A stretch of 64,000 nt of DNA from Dugong dugon (taxonomy: Eukaryota > Chordata > Mammalia > Sirenia > Dugongidae): NCBI GenBank assembly GCA_030035585.1, contig CM057461.1, forward strand, positions 169,147,624 through 169,211,623, in the 5' to 3' direction. A program made the position numbers and the translations under genes. How positions within the stretch are numbered: position 1 is the stretch's first letter; every line of letters begins with the position of its first letter. The notes beneath the pieces were generated by a model that was not told where the DNA came from, searched no databases, and saw nothing but the letters and a program-made list of their open reading frames with translations. Of the stretch, positions 11,040 to 23,047 are shown in pieces.

Positions 11040-11770
11040 GTTAAATACATTTATTCATTCATTGAACAGATCATATTGAGAATCTCCTAGTTGCCAGATG
11101 TTGTTTAAGGCTCTAGGGATACAACTGTAACAAGACCAAGTCCTGTTTTTTCATAGGGCGAACATTCTAGTGGAGTAAGACAGAAATAATCATATACATT
11201 TGGTATAAGTCTGAGATTGTAATAAGTGCTATGAAGAAAATAAAATAGGGAACAACAACAAGAGCAACAAACTCCATTGCTGTGGAGTCGATTCTGACTC
11301 ATAGTGACCCTATAGGACAGAGTAGAACTGCACTATAGGGTTTCCAAGGAACAGCTGGTGGATTCAAACTGCCAACCTCTTGGTTAGCAGCTGAGCTCTT
11401 AACCTCTACGCCACCAGGAAAGGGGTTCCTATTTTAGGTCAGGTGGCCAGGTAAGGCCTCTTTAAGGAAATGGCATTTGAGTTGAAATTTGAATGAAGTG
11501 TGAGGGCCATACTTCCCCCATCTGGGGGGAAGAGTTTCAAGGTAGAGCACAGACACCTTGAGTCAGAAGGGTAATTGGCATGCTAACCGAGAGTCAAAAG
11601 GCCAGTGTGCTGCTGTGGAGTTGGGAGATGGGTGTTAAGTAATAAGGGAAGAATTCAGAGAAGTAGATTATGTAAGACATTGTAGGTTAAGGACTTTGAA
11701 TTTTATTCCAAGTGAGATGGGAAGCCATTTGAGATTTTTGAGAAGTAAACTTATCCAACTTATATTTTAA
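11040..11770. repeat. Ancient mammalian interspersed repeat
   Basis: Sequence such as 'attcattcattgaacagatc', 'ctctagggatacaac' and 'gaattttattccaagtgaga' matches a common old mammalian repeat. I cannot assign it firmly (L2/L3-like). An AfroSINE interrupts it at 11262-11427. Confidence 0.45.
11262..11427 (-). mobile_element. AfroSINE
   Basis: Minus-strand copy, 'gagtcgattctgactcatag' to 'acgccaccagga', preceded by a short CAA-rich tail ('aacaacaacaagagcaac'). Confidence 0.9.
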
Positions 11771-13083
11771 GCACCATCTGATGGGAGAAAGTTTATAGGG
11801 AGTTATTTTTTAATTAATTTCTTATTGATATATAATTCATATTATAAACTTCACTCCTTGAAAGAGTATAATTCAGTGATTTTTAGTATATTCACAAAAT
11901 GGTTCAACCATTACCACTATCTAATTCCACAATATTTTCATATCCCAAGAAGAAACCCCAATTCCATTAGCAGTCACTCCACATTCTCTCTCCCCTCAGC
12001 CCCTAGCAAACACTAATCTACTTTCTGTCTCTATGGATTTGCCTGTTCAGGACTTTCATGGAAATGGCATCATACAGTGTTTCACCTTTTTTGTCTGACT
12101 TCTTTAACTTGGCATAATGCTTTCAAGGTTCATTCATGTCGTAGCATGTATCAGTACTTCATTCCTTTTTATGGCTTAATACGACAGTCATGTGGATATA
12201 CCACGTTTTGTTTATCCATTCAAAAATTGATAGACATTAGGCTTGTTTCCCTTTTTGGCTATTCTGAATAATGCTGCTAAGAACATTCATATACAGATTT
12301 TTGTATGGGCATATGTTTTCAGTTCTCTTGGTTATATACCTAGGAATGGAATTGTTGGGTCATATGGTAACGATATGTGTAACTTTTTTTGAGGAATTGC
12401 CGGACTGTTTTCCAAAGTGGCTGTACCATTTATATCCCCACCAGCAATGTGGGTATGCAGTTCCACTTTCCCTGTATCCTTGTCAACACTTGTTACTATC
12501 TGTCTTTTCGATTATAGCTATTCTAGTAGATGTGAAGTAGTCTCATTCTGTTTTTGATTTGCGTATCCCTAATGACATTGAGCATCTTTTCACCTGCTTA
12601 CTGTCCGTTTGTATGTCATCTTTGGAGAAATGCCTATTCAAGTTCTTTGTGCATTTTAAAATTGGATTATTTGTCTTTTTATTGTTGAGTTATAAGGGTT
12701 CTTTATATATTCTTTTTCCCACTTTCTTGGTAGTTTCCTTTGCAGCATAATTTTTTTCATTTTATGTAGTCTAATTTAAATTTTTTTTCTTTCGTTGTTT
12801 GTGCTTTTGGTGTCATATTTAAGAAACCACTGCCTAATCCAAGGTCACCAACATTTATGCCTATGTTTTCTTCTAAGAATTTTATACTTTTAGCTCTGTC
12901 ATTTTGGTCTTTGATCCATTTTGAGTTAATTTTTTATGTGGTGTCAGATAGGAGCCCAACTTCATTCTTTTGCTTGTGGCTATCCAGTTGTCCCAGCACC
13001 ATTTGTTGAAAGACTATTTATTCCATACCAAATTGTCTTTGCATCCTTGTTGAAATTCAATTTACCATAAATTTACCATAAAT

Positions 13084-13084
13084 A

Positions 13085-13182
<98 letters not shown>
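13084..13182. repeat. (TA)n microsatellite
   Basis: About 100 bp of almost pure TA. The IYIY-type reading frame at this site is only the translated repeat. Confidence 0.98.
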
Positions 13183-13183
<1 letters not shown>

Positions 13184-13700
13184 CATATGCCAGTACCACA
13201 CAGTCTTGATTACTGTAGCTTTGGAATACGTTTTGATATCAGGAAATTTGAGTCCTCTAACTTTGTTCTTCTTTTCAAAGTTGTTTTGGGTATTCTGGGT
13301 CCCTTGCATTTCCATGTGAATTTTGGGATCAAATTGTCAATTTTTGTGGAAAAGCAACTGGAATTTTGGTAGGGATTGCATTGAATCTGTCAATCAATTT
13401 GGGGAGTATTGCCATTTTAACAATAATAAGTCTTCCAATCCACGAACAGAGAATGTCTTTTCATTATTTAGATCTTCTTTAATTTTTTCATCAACATATA
13501 TAGTTTTCAATGTACAAGTCTTGCACTTGTTTTATTAAATTTATTCTTAAATATTTTATTTTTCTGATGCTTTTGTAAGTAGAATTGTTTTCTTAATTTT
13601 ATTTTTGGATTGAACATTGCTAGTGTATAGAACTACAACTGATTTTTGTGTATTGCTGAACTCATGTATTAGCTCTAACAGCTCTAATTATTAGCTCTAA

Positions 13701-13704
<4 letters not shown>

Positions 13705-13743
<39 letters not shown>
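13705..13743. repeat. (TG)n microsatellite
   Basis: About 19 uninterrupted TG units inside the old L1. Confidence 0.98.
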
Positions 13744-13744
<1 letters not shown>

Positions 13745-13830
13745 ATTCTTTAGGATTTTCTATATGCTAGATCATGTCATCTGCAAATAGAAACAGTTTT
13801 ACTACTTTCTTTTCAATCTGGATGCCTTTT

Positions 13831-14463
13831 ATTTTATTTATTTTATTGAGCTTTAGGTGAAAGTTTACAGAGCAAATTAGTTTCTCATTAAACAAGTAAT
13901 ACACAAATTGTTTTGTGACATTGGTTGCCAACCCCTCGATGTGTCAACACATTCCCATTCTCGACCTTGGGTTCCCCATTTCCATTTGTCCAATTTTCCT
14001 GTTCCTTCCTGCCTTCTACAGGATCGCTATGAATTGGAATCGACTCAATGGCAATAGGTTTGGTCCTGCCTTCTCGTCTTTGCTTTTGGGCTGGTGTGCC
14101 CATTTAGTTTCATATACGTGGTTGAACTACGTGTATTATTGTTTGTTTTATAGTCCTGTCTAATCTTTGGCTGAAGGGTGAACTTCAATACTGTATTGAA
14201 GTCAGGAGTGACTTCAATACTGAGTTAAAAGGGTGTCCCGGGGTCATACTCTGGGGGTTTTTCTAGTCTTTGTCAGACCAGTAAGTCTGGTCTGTTTTTA
14301 TGAATTTAAATTTTGTTCTGCATTTTTCTCCTGCTCTGTCTGGCACCCTGTATTGTGATACTTATCGGAACAGTTGGTGGTAGTAGCCGGGCACCATCTA
14401 GTTGTTCTGAACTCAGTCTGGTGGAGTATGTGGTAGTTGTGGTCCATTAGTCCTTTGGACTAC
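13831..14463 (-). mobile_element. Afrotherian L1 3' UTR, 5'-truncated insertion
   Basis: Same sequence family as 50197-50489 ('gacattggttgccaac', 'ctcgaccttgggttcccc'). The left edge reads as an antisense A-rich tail with AATAAA. The flanks match at 11 of 12 bases (TGGATGCCTTTT before, TGGATACCTTTT after), and the host L1 resumes on the right. It is younger than the host L1. Confidence 0.7.
14018..14063 (+). mobile_element. AfroSINE tail micro-insertion (46 bp)
   Basis: Only the last part of the SINE is present ('tatgaattggaatcgactc', 'ggcaataggtttgg'). It is flanked by a perfect 11-bp duplication, TCCTGCCTTCT, at 14007-14017 and 14064-14074. Confidence 0.85.
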
Positions 14464-15065
14464 TGGATACCTTTTCTGTCTTTTTCTTGTCTAATTGGTC
14501 TGTCTAGAACCTTCAGTACAATCTTGAATAGCGGCGGCAAGAGTGGATATTCTTGTCTTATTCCTGATCTTAGGGGAAGCTTTCAGCCTTTCCATTAAGT
14601 ATGTCATCTGTGGGTTTTTCATAGATGCCCTTTATCAGGTTGAAGAAGTTCCCTTCTCTTCCTGGTTTGTTGAATCATGAAAGGGTGTTGGATTTTAGTC
14701 AGATGCTTTTCTGTATTTGTTAGATAATTATGTATTTTTTCCCTTTATTCTATTAGTCTAGTATATTACATTGGTTGCTTTTTAGATATTAAGTCAATCT
14801 TACATTCCTGGGATAAATCCCTTTGGTCATGGTGTATAATCTTTCTTATATGTTGCTGGATTCAGTTTGCTAGTATTTTGTTGAGAATTTTTACATCTGC
14901 ATTCATAAGGGATATTGGTGTATAGCTTTTTATTCTTGTGATATCATTGTTTGGTTTTGGTATCAGGGTAATGTTGTCCTCATAGAATGAGTTGAATAGT
15001 GTTTCCTCTTTTTTTAAATTTTTTGTGTGAAGTATTATGTATGGAGATTTTGAAATAAGTATTCA

Positions 15066-15639
15066 TGTTAATAGTAGCTGCAATTTTATGACCAGGACTG
15101 TTAATTTACAAAGGTCTTGGGTTTTTCTCCTGGGTCTAAACTATGGAATTATGTTATAGGTGAAGTATTAATATAATGAAATTCTCATTCTGTTAGTGCT
15201 AAACTTCTACATCTTAGATGCTATCTCAGACAAGCTTATAATATGTAAAAATTCTGTGTCGTGTCATTTATTTTCTTTAATTATCTACTAGTCATTACTT
15301 AAAAATTAATACTAAGGAAAAAATTTATTATTGTGATTTCCATCCCTCTCCCCCCTTTAAAAGAAATAGTTTTTAATGTTAGTCATAAGTATGAGGAGGC
15401 AGATAATAAATCTCAAGACTTTTGCTTAATATTTCTCCATGATTATAAATTATATCATCAGTTGACTGAAAGATTATTTGTTGAACCTTTGATAATGATA
15501 AACTATGTTAATTCTTTAACTGTGAGCTCTATTCAACAAGCATTTAGTGTAATTACTATTTTTTTTTTTGCCTGAGGTTTAAAATAATAATAACTTTTAT
15601 ACATTTGGATACACCAGCAGTAAACTGACATTTAAAAAG
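15066..15639. other. Second intron, no gene recognised
   Basis: AT-rich sequence between the L1 and the ERV remnant. I can name nothing in it. Confidence 0.4.
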
Positions 15640-18210
15640 ACTAGCCTTGTAGCGACAGCAAGGTCTCTCTGGCCAGTCTCTCCAGCTGGTCTCTCCTTCC
15701 TTGGTGGTGGTGGACTCTCTTCTCTGCTCGGGAATTGGCTCTTTTAAGGCAAAACTGACCAATCCTCTCGGTGGACCACAATTATCTTATTTGAACTCAC
15801 CCCCACCCAATCGCCTGGGTGGGAGTTACAAGACCATGGCAAGAAACACCATATTAAGTAATTCATCACACCGCAGGCCACCGCCTGGCTTTTCTAGCCA
15901 TAGTTCTTCCATATTTGGAGGATAACATCCCCTTCCCAATCATTTTACCAGTCCAAAATAGTCATTAACCATTAGTCCTTCAATAGAGCAAGGGTCCAAA
16001 GGGTGAATTTACTCAGGAACCAGCCATTCAGGTCTGTTGTGGGTTTCCATCTGATCTGGTCAGGTTCTCCAAAAGTTATCTCTTCTTCCCCCTTTCCAGC
16101 CTCTGACAAAATGCAACTGAGAGATTATTCCTTTGCTCTGAGTCTCTCTTGAGGTATCAGCATAATATTAGGTTTTCGTTGCTGCATAACCCGTTTATTC
16201 ATTCCTTTGCCTTCAGCTATTATTTTTCCTTCCTTCCATTTGTCATTTATTTTTACCCAAACGTTTTCACCTTGGGAAGGAACATCAGGTTCAGCCACTG
16301 TACTAGTCCAGATTGCTGGTAGCAAGACCAGTCTAGCAAGCGTTTTCCCCTCAGTCCACTCCTATTCATGTTGGGTAGGGCTGCATAGGCACAACACTAG
16401 TGGGCTATCCGGCCCACTAGGCAATATGGCAATATTTACTGTCAACCTCAATTTTGCCAGATGGGAGGAAGGTACAATTTATCTCATCAGGCCCTTGGGA
16501 ATTCTGGCATACGTGTTCAGGGGTATAGTTACAGTCTCTTGCTTAACGATCACCCCTGCTTCCAGCACCTGTAGCTGCATCCCTGGTCCTGGAACCTCAG
16601 CATCCAACAGGAAAAAAGCAATTTTAGGTGATGTGGGGAAGAACTGTACAGTGGCAGCAGCATCCTCCCCCACCCCCTCTTCCCCAGAGAAGCATAGGAA
16701 TCTGTCCAGTGGTGATCCGCCCAGCTAGGGTGAATAGGATCGACTTGTTTAGACCTCTTTAACATTGGGGGACCAGCAGGAGTTTCCGTTGGTCCACCCA
16801 ACCTCCTGTAGTGCTGCCTTAGAACCTTTGTCTTATCTCTATCAATGTCTGCAATATTCATCCCATTTTTTAGTAACCATCTAAAAATCTCTGTCTTGCT
16901 GGGATAAGTTCTTTCTCCATTGCCTCTTCCCATTCTCCTATAAAATACCCTTATGTTTCTTGCATCTGTAAGACCCATGAGCGGAAGCTGTGCCAACAGA
17001 TTGGACAAGGCTTCTTGGATTGTTGCTTTGTTTCGCAGTAGCAACGTTATGTGGGGTGCCCATGTAGAAGGAGCTCCCTTGATTACCATATCTACCATGA
17101 CCTGTGTAAGGGGCATACTCATTGGATGAATATCATGATCAACATAAAGCCATTCCAGTATGGCTTGCATAAGCAGCACATCAGCTGCTTCCTCTGGAGT
17201 GTTCCATTGGGTGTTAGAGGGGGAGAGGAGGAACAGTTTCCCTTCTCAGGGTAAACAAATCTCACTGCAAATTTCATCCAGCCTGTCAGACTAGCCGTCC
17301 CCTCTGGGTTAACCTGCCGTGTAAATGGATCTTGTATTATCTTTCATGACTGTTCCATAGTGAGTTGTGGGTCTTGCATCAACCCAAACACACTCTTCCA
17401 TTCTACAGCATTCAAAACTAAAGACAATGCCCCTAAATTAGTCACTCTCAGAATCCATTTTAATAATGGTTCATTGGGAGGCTGAAGATACTGATCTACA
17501 AACTGAAGCAACTTCTTTATGTTATACCCCCTAGTTTCTATAGTTTCTTGGTTTTGGCTGTTTCCCTCTCAGACTACCTTCCTGGTGGCCAGCAGTCGTA
17601 GCGGAACTGCCTGTTGTTCCGACCAGATATTTTTCCTTTCTGGGTTGGCCCTGAGACTAAGGGTCATAGCTCTTACTGGACCTGATCTGGGCTTGGTTCA
17701 GTGCTAAAGTCAGCCCCTACATTCTTTTTCCCTGCCATTGCAGCTATTACAGATAACAGAAACGAAGGAATTGTACATCTGGCCCTTTCCTTATCACTCT
17801 GTATTTCTATATGCATCCAATTAGCCAGTTCCTTAGGTGTTAGAGCCACCCTTCCTAAATCCCATGAAAGGCTTATCCTTTGGTAACTGATTGCAGTATA
17901 ACAGCTTCTTCAATCCACAGGTGTTTTTTGTCCCATCCAGAAACCAAAGGTTTCTCATTCTCCCATTTATCCCCTTTTTTCCAAAACCACATATTCCAGT
18001 CTGTCTGGGCCTTTGCAGAGAAACCCTTTATATTGACACCAACTAAACGAATACTTTCTTTTATAAAGATCACCACAAAGATGGTTCCTATGAGGCAGAA
18101 GTTAAAGATGTCCCAAATGTCCACCTTTACCAAGCTGCTGTACCACTGTATCATCTCTGTCATCTCTAACATCTTCTCTGTGGAAGAAAGGCCTTGCCAT
18201 CTGCTTCTGT
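15640..18210 (-). mobile_element. ERV-L-like endogenous retrovirus remnant
   Basis: Read on the minus strand, 18172-17180 and 17179-16680 look like retroviral gag: broken frames, with one open segment of about 200 residues at 17179-16550. Next comes a segment at 16673-16479 resembling a dUTPase-type domain, and at 16325-16125 a short piece with GENVWVK, like the region after integrase in ERV-L-type pol. Reverse transcriptase and most of integrase are absent, so a large internal deletion joins gag to the pol end. The 15640-15920 part may be an LTR (TTAAAAGAGCC promoter-like box). All frames are interrupted; it is not functional. Confidence 0.55.
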
Positions 18211-18215
18211 AAAGA

Positions 18216-18304
18216 TTACAGCCAAGAAAAACCTTTGGAGCAGTTCTACTCTGTTACACACGGGCTTGCCGTGAGTCAGAATCGACTCGACGGCAACTAG
18301 CAAC
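18216..18304 (+). mobile_element. AfroSINE, 5'-truncated
   Basis: Plus-strand tail half, with 'ggagcagttctactctgtt', 'gtgagtcagaatcgactcga' and 'cggcaactagcaac'. Confidence 0.8.
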
Positions 18305-18882
18305 AATGTGTAAATGGAATACCACTGTGTTTGGAGTGATAGGTGCTCAGTAGATATTAGACTTCTTTCCTATCCTTTTTGCTAATCTGAGCTAAATGAT
18401 AGTAATAAAGCCAATATGTAAGTTTTTGGAGACCAAAGTATATTGGTGGCTGGGGGAGGGGGTGGATAGGAAGAAGAGGTAAGGGAGTAGTCATTGTATA
18501 GGGGACACAGAGCTTCTATAAGGGTAATGGAAAAACTTGGAAACAATAATGGTGATAGTTGAACAAGATGGTGAACATAATAAATGTCACTGAATTGTAC
18601 ATGTGAAGAATACTGAAATGGCAAATGTTTTGTTATATATTTACCACAACTAAAAAAAAAGGCAGTGTCCTCCTAACTATGGACAGAATTTCAAAACAGA
18701 AAAATTTAGTGTATTTATTCCTATATTCTGTTTAAATCAGAATTTTTAATCTCTGGAGGAAAATGATGGCTTTTATGAATTAATCTTTGACCTCTTTTAA
18801 TACAGCGATCAAACCTTGCTCTCTCTTTTAATAGCTTTGTTACAAAAAAATGTGTTCATTGAAAAATATAAGAATATATATA
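18305..18882. other. Second intron, no gene recognised
   Basis: Low-complexity AT-rich intron. 18400-18660 looks like an old repeat ending in an A-run. No gene. Confidence 0.4.
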
Positions 18883-19004
18883 TGTTATGGATTGAATTGT
18901 GTCCCCTAAAAATGTGTTGTAAATCCTAACCTCTATGCCTGTGGTTATAATCCCATTTGGGAATAGATTGTCTTTGTTATGTTAATGAACAGGATTAGTG
19001 TAGG

Positions 19005-22000
19005 TTGTGCTGTTGTTGTTAGGTGCTGTCCAGTCAGTTCCAACTCACAGCTACCCTATGTACAACAGAACAAAAAACTGCCTGGTCCTGTGCTGTCCTC
19101 ACAATCGTTGTTATGCTTGAGCCCGTTATTGCAGCGACTGTGTCAATCCATCTCGTTAAGGCTCTTCCTCGTTTTTGCTGACCCTCTACTTTACCAAGCA
19201 TGAGGTCCTTCTCCAGGGACTGATCCCTCCTAATAACATGTCCAGAGTATGTGAGACAGAGTCTTGCCGTCCTTGCTTCTCATGAGCATTCTGGCTGTCC
19301 TCTTCCAAGAGAGATTTGTTTGTTCTTCTGGCAGTCCATGATATATTCAATATTTTTCACCAACACCATAATTCAAAGGTGCCAGTTCTTCTTAGGTCTT
19401 CCTCATTCATTGTCCAGCTTTCATGTACGTATGAGGTGATTGAAAACCCCATGGCTTGGGTCAGGCCCACCTTAGTCCTTAAAGTGACATCTTTGCTTTT
19501 TAACAGTTTAAAGAGGTCTTTTGGAGCAGATTTGCCCAATGCAACGAGTCATTTGATTTCTTGACCGCTGCTTCCATGGACATTGATTGTGGATACAAGT
19601 AAAAGCAAATCCTTGCGACTTCAATCTTTTCTCCGTTTATCATGATGTTGCTTATTGGTCCAGTTGTAAGGACTTTTGTTTTCTTTATGTTGAGGTGTAA
19701 TCCATACTGAAGACTGTGGTCTTTGATCTTCATCAGTAAGTGCTTCAAGTCCTCTTCACTTCTCAGCAAGCAATGTTGTGTCATCTGCATATTGTAGGTT
19801 GTTTATTTAGTCTTCCTCCAATCTTGATGCCACATTCTTCTTCATATAGTCCAGCTTCTCAGATTATTTGCTTAGCATACAGACTGAATAAATATGGTGA
19901 AAGAATACAACCCTGATGAACACCTTTCTTGACTTTAAAACACTCAGTATCCTCTTGTTCTGTTCGAACAACTGCTTCTTGGTCTATATACAGGTTCCTC
20001 ATGAGCACAATTAAGTGTTCTGGAATTCCCATTCTTCGCAATGTTATCCATCATTTGTTATGATCCACACAGTCAAATGCCTTTGCATAGTCAGTAAAAC
20101 ACAGGTAGATATCTTTCTGGTATTCTCTGCTTTCAGTCAATATCCATCTGACATCGGCAGTGATATCCCTGGTTCCACATCCTCTTCTGAATCTGGCTTG
20201 AATTTCTGGCAGTTCCCTGTCAATGTACTACCACAACCACTTTTGAATGATATTCAGCAAAATTTTACCTATGCGTGATATTAATGATAAGTCAGGATCG
20301 ACTCCATGGCAACAGGTTTGGTTTTTGGATATTAATGATACTGTCTGATAATTACCACATTCTGTTGGATCAGCTTTCTTTGGAGTGAGTACAAATACGG
20401 ATCTCTTCCGGTTGGTTGGCCAGGTAGCCTGTCTTCCAAATTTCTTGACATAGACCAGCGAGCACCTCCAGTGCTGCATCCATTTGTTGAAACATCTCAA
20501 TTAGTTTTCTGTCAATCCCTGGAGCCTTGTTTTTTGCCAGTGCCTTCAGTGCAGCTTGGACTTCTTCCTCACTATCATTGGTTCTTGATCATATGCCACC
20601 TCCTGAAATGGTTGGACGTCGACCAGTTCTTTTTGATACAGTGAGTCTGTGTATTCCTGCCATCTTCTTTTGATGCTTCCTGCATTGTTTAATATTTTCC
20701 CCGTAGAATCCTTCAATATTGCAACTTGAGCCTTGAATTTTTTCTTCAGTTCTTTCAGCTTGAGAAATGCCGAGCGTGTTCTTCCCTTTTGATTTTCTAT
20801 CTCCAGGTCTTTGCACATATCTTTATAATACTTTACTTTGTCTTCTTGAGCCGCCCTTTGAAATCCTCTGTTCAGCTCTTCATCATTTCTTCCTTTCGGT
20901 TTAGCTAATCTATGTTCAGGAACAAATTTCAGAGTCTCTTCTGACGTCCATTTTGGTCTTTTCTTTCTTTCCTGTCTTTTTAATGACCTTTTGCTTTCTT
21001 CACGTTTGATATCCTTGATATCATTCCACAACTTATGTTGTCTTTGGTCATTAATGTTCAGTGTATCAAATCTGTTCTTGAGATGGTCTCTAAATCCAGG
21101 TGGGATATACTCAAGGTTGTACTTTGGCTCTCGTGGACTTGTTCCAATTTTCTTCATCCTGAACTTGCATGTGAGCAACTGATGGTCTGTTCCACAGTCA
21201 GCCCCTGGCTTTGTTCTGACTGATGATATTGAGCATTTCCATCGTCTTTTTCCACAGATGTAGTTGATTTAATTCCTGTGTATTCCATCCATATACACAC
21301 GAGGTCAACGTGTATAGTTGCTGTTTATGTTGTTGAAAAAAGGTATTTGCAATGAATAAGTCGTTGGTCTTGCAGAATTCTATCATGTGATCTCTGGCAT
21401 CATTTCTGTCACCAAGGCCATATTTTCCAACTACTGATCCTTCTTTGTTTCCAACTTTCACATTCCAATTGCCAGTAGTTATCAATGCATCTTGATTGTG
21501 TGTTTGATCAATTTCAGACTGCAGAAGTTAGTAAAAATCTTCAGTTTATCTTTGGCTTTAGTGGTTGGTATGTAAATTTGAATAATAGTCCCATTAACTG
21601 GTTTTCCTTGTGGGTGTACGGATATTATCCTATCTCTGACAGTGTTGTACTTCAGGATAGATCTTGAAATGTTCTTTTTGATGATGAACATGACGCCGTT
21701 CCTCTTCAATCTGTCATTCCTGACATAGTAGACCATATGATTATCTGATTCAAAATGGCCAATACCAGTGCATTTCAGCTCACTAATGCCTAGGATGTAA
21801 ATGTTTATGCATTCCATTTCATTTTTGATGACTTCCAGTTTTCCTAGATTCATGCTTCATACATTCCATGTTCCGATTATTAATGGATGTTTCTTCTCAT
21901 TTTGAGCTGTTGCTACATCAGCAGATGAAGACCCTGAAAGCTTAACTCTATCCACTTCGTTCAGATCAGCTCTACTTTGTGGAGGCAGCTCTTCCCTAGT

Positions 22001-22271
22001 CCAAGTTTGAGTGCCTTCCAACCTGAGGGGCTCATCTTCCAGCACTGTTATCAGACAGTGTTCCACTGCTATTCATAAGGTTTTCACTGGCCACTTTTTC
22101 AAAAGTAGACTTCTAGGTCCTTCTTCCTACTCTGTCTTAGTCTGGAAGCTCTGCTGAAACCTGTCCATCAAGGGTGACCCTTTTGATATTTGAAATACTG
22201 GTGACAAAGCTTCCTGTATAACAGCAACACGAAAGCCACCACAGTGCAACAAACTGACAGACACATGGTGG
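19005..22271 (-). mobile_element. RTE/BovB-type LINE, full length, decayed
   Basis: A 3267-bp element with a perfect 7-bp target duplication, GTGTAGG (18998-19004 and 22272-22278). On the minus strand the order is 5' UTR (22271-22070), apurinic-type endonuclease (GNWNVKVGN at about 21480, IANTFFQQHK near 21340), then reverse transcriptase (KKGVHQGCILSPYLFSLYA at about 19950, YADD at 19780-19791), then the 3' end. The frame is cut by many stops and frameshifts into at least eight segments, so it is dead. Length and order match autonomous BovB/RTE elements. Its 3' end resembles that of the AfroSINEs nearby, which suggests this LINE family moved them. Confidence 0.92.
20290..20327 (+). mobile_element. 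AfroSINE tail micro-insertion (38 bp)
   Basis: Contains only 'gtcaggatcgactccatggc' and the 'aacaggtttgg' tail. It is flanked by a perfect 13-bp duplication, GATATTAATGATA (20277-20289 and 20328-20340). The RTE copy at 1429-2968 has the corresponding site uninterrupted. Confidence 0.88.
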
Positions 22272-22451
22272 GTGTAGGGTGTATTTTGAGTCAATCTCTT
22301 TTGAGATTAAAGAGATTAAATGCAAGCTAGCAAAGAGAGATGGGACAAGAGAAATGTCAAGCACATGAAGATTGCTCAGGAGCAGAAGCTAAGAAGAGAC
22401 AGGGACTTTCCTCCAGAACTGGCAGAGAGAGAAAGCCTTCTCCTAGAGCAA

Positions 22452-22627
22452 AACCAAAAACCAAACCAAACCAAACTCGTTGCCGTCCAGTCGATTCCGA
22501 CTCATAGCAACCCTATAGGACAGAGTAGAACTGTCCCATAGGGTTTCCAAAGAGCAGCTGGTGGATTTGAACTGCCAACCTTTTGGTTAGCAGCTGGGCT
22601 CTTAACCACCGCACCACCAGGGCTCCC
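22452..22627 (-). mobile_element. AfroSINE
   Basis: Full-length minus-strand copy with a CCAAA-rich tail at left, 'cgattccgactcatagcaac' and 'cgcaccaccagggctccc'. It lies inside the right half of the split LTR. Confidence 0.95.
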
Positions 22628-22881
22628 TGAATTTGACTTCTAGCCTCCTAACTATGAGAAAATAAATTTGTTTGTTAAAGCCACCCACTTGTGATACAGC
22701 AGCACTAGATAACTAAGACAATATGTAAGAAAAACATAAGAAAAGTCTTCTTATAAAGAAAAAATCACCCATAATTATACCACTCAAATGTAAATGCTTT
22801 AAAGGTGTTGGTATATTTTTTCCATTTATTTGTACATTTTTAAACTGTCATTTGAGATAAAACTACATGCGATTTTTTCCA

Positions 22882-22893
22882 CCCCCCCCCCCC
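22882..22893 (+). repeat. C12 homopolymer
   Basis: Twelve uninterrupted C residues in an AT-rich context. Confidence 0.95.
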
Positions 22894-22954
22894 GTTTTGC
22901 TCTTAATATATCACATTTTTCCAGTTATTTAAAAAACTTTTTTTGTCTCATTTT

Positions 22955-23047
22955 GTTGTTGTTAGGTACTGTTGAGTCAGTTTCGACTCATAGCGACCCT
23001 GTGTACAACAGATGGAAACACTGTGCAGTCCTGCGCCATCCTCACAA
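22955..23047 (-). mobile_element. RTE LINE 3' end micro-insertion (93 bp)
   Basis: Matches only the extreme 3' end of the RTE element ('gttgttgttaggtactgttg', 'gtgtacaacagatgg', 'cctgcgccatcctcac'). It has a perfect 12-bp duplication, TTGTCTCATTTT, at 22943-22954 and 23048-23059. Confidence 0.9.

Larger units (their letters stand above)
11775..15065 (-). mobile_element. Old L1 (ORF2 and 3' UTR part), carrying later insertions
   Basis: Minus-strand L1 of an old type. 'gaataatgctgctaagaac' and 'ttgggtcatatggtaac' are classic antisense L1 3' motifs. Further right the ORF2 RT region is recognisable ('ggcaagagtggatattcttg', 'attcctgggataaatccc'). It is broken by many stops. It contains a TA tract, a TG tract and a younger L1 3' UTR piece that itself carries a SINE scrap. 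Confidence 0.85.
18883..22720 (+). mobile_element. MaLR-like LTR split by an RTE element and an AfroSINE
   Basis: The outer pieces, 18883-19004 and 22272-22720, are one LTR. It starts TGTTATGGATTGAATTGTGT and ends 'taactaagaca'. It is the same family as the inner LTR at 51241-51670 (shared 'atcccatttgggaatag', 'aagccacccacttgt'). The middle is the RTE element at 19005-22271, and the right piece is further split by an AfroSINE. The 5-bp flanks ATATA/ATATG nearly match. Confidence 0.75.

Noticed and set aside
13073-13315. 80-residue frame with an IYIY tract
   Set aside because: Translated TA microsatellite.
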